In this document: positions 5,834 to 6,093 of the stretch, in pieces
Layout: every line of letters starts with the position of its first letter
Position numbering within the stretch: position 1 is the stretch's first letter
Origin: Gemmatimonadota bacterium
Lineage (GTDB): Bacteria > GCA-2686955
Direction: 5' to 3'
DNA length: 6,093 nt
Assembly: GCA_026991065.1 (NCBI GenBank)
Contig: JALXCG010000405.1
Location: 1-6,093 of the forward strand
The notes under the pieces: model-generated
The model's database searches: none
Seen by the model: only the letters and a program-made list of their open reading frames with translations
What the model was told of the DNA's origin: nothing
Position numbers and translations under genes: made by a program

Positions 5834-6093
5834 ATGACATCATCTGAATCTCGATCCACTCTCGATCCCTATCTATCAACCTGGGCTCAGCGCGTTCACG
5901 CGCGCCTGGGGGAGTTGGTCCCCGGGGGCGACCTGCGCGTCCAGGAGGCGATGCGCTATTCCGTGCTGGCGGGAGGGAAGCGCTTGCGTCCGGTATTGGC
6001 GATTGCCGCCCACGAGGCTGTTGGCGGCACTCCGGAAGCCGTTGTCGACCCTGCCTGCGCTCTCGAACTGATTCACACCTACTCGCTGATCCA
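5834..6093 (+). CDS. ispA: Polyprenyl (farnesyl/geranylgeranyl) diphosphate synthase, 3'-truncated by the window edge
   Basis: The first 86 codons of a trans-isoprenyl diphosphate synthase are present; the gene runs off the right edge with no stop. These cytosolic enzymes condense isopentenyl diphosphate with allylic diphosphates to make farnesyl or longer chains for quinones and the undecaprenyl carrier. The visible part shows the IPP-binding motif GGKRLRP (residues 47-53) within MRYSVLAGGKRLRPVLA, then EAVGG and ALELIHTYSLI. The last segment leads straight into the first Asp-rich motif (usually HDDLPAMDDD), which begins just beyond the window. The spacing is typical of the IspA branch, but chain-length specificity cannot be judged from this part. 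The ATG at 5834 lies 6 nt after the folD stop without a clear Shine-Dalgarno sequence, so translational coupling to folD is likely. Genes xseA and xseB, often placed between folD and ispA, are absent here. Confidence 0.93.
   Translation, partial: MTSSESRSTLDPYLSTWAQRVHARLGELVPGGDLRVQEAMRYSVLAGGKRLRPVLAIAAHEAVGGTPEAVVDPACALELIHTYSLI

Overview
The window is a compact stretch of bacterial chromosome, with all genes on the + strand and little non-coding DNA. By eye the base composition is GC-rich (roughly 60% or a little more). No mobile elements, CRISPR arrays, tRNAs or rRNAs were seen. The lineage cannot be fixed from this sequence. The link of pheT, a coiled-coil gene, zapA, rny, a ymdB-type phosphodiesterase, folD and ispA suggests a Gram-negative, possibly uncultivated phylum. 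FolD has a longer segment before its TVTVCHS motif, of the kind I recall from Bacteroidetes-like lineages rather than E. coli. This is only a weak pointer.

Layout. (1) 2-1582 is the C-terminal two thirds of PheT, the phenylalanyl-tRNA synthetase beta chain, cut off at the left edge. (2) 1583-1733 is the only sizeable gap. It holds a GC-rich hairpin just after pheT and an extended -10 promoter candidate. (3) 1734-2096 encodes a small coiled-coil protein overlapping zapA (2093-2401) by 4 nt, very likely a ZapA/partner pair acting on the FtsZ ring. (4) 2465-4045 encodes an RNase Y homologue, reached through a possible 33-codon bridging ORF (2391-2492). (5) 4109-4921 encodes a YmdB/TIGR00282-family metallophosphodiesterase with a complete metal site. 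(6) 4955-5827 encodes FolD. (7) 5834 to the right edge is the start of an IspA-type polyprenyl diphosphate synthase.

The genes downstream of the gap probably form one transcription unit. The junctions are a 4-nt overlap, 63, 63, 33 and 6 nt, with no convincing terminator between them. The unit joins cell division (coiled-coil protein and ZapA), RNA turnover and signalling (RNase Y and YmdB), one-carbon metabolism (FolD) and isoprenoid synthesis (IspA).

The most notable observation is in the RNase Y homologue. Its KH domain, coiled coil, membrane anchor and C-terminal region are well conserved. Its HD domain keeps the first His, the HD pair and one further His. It has lost the His-His pair, the distal Asp metal ligand (now Asn), the Lys after the HD pair and most of the RTSYGQN signature. 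This looks like an RNase Y-derived protein whose nuclease site is degenerate, kept next to an intact YmdB.
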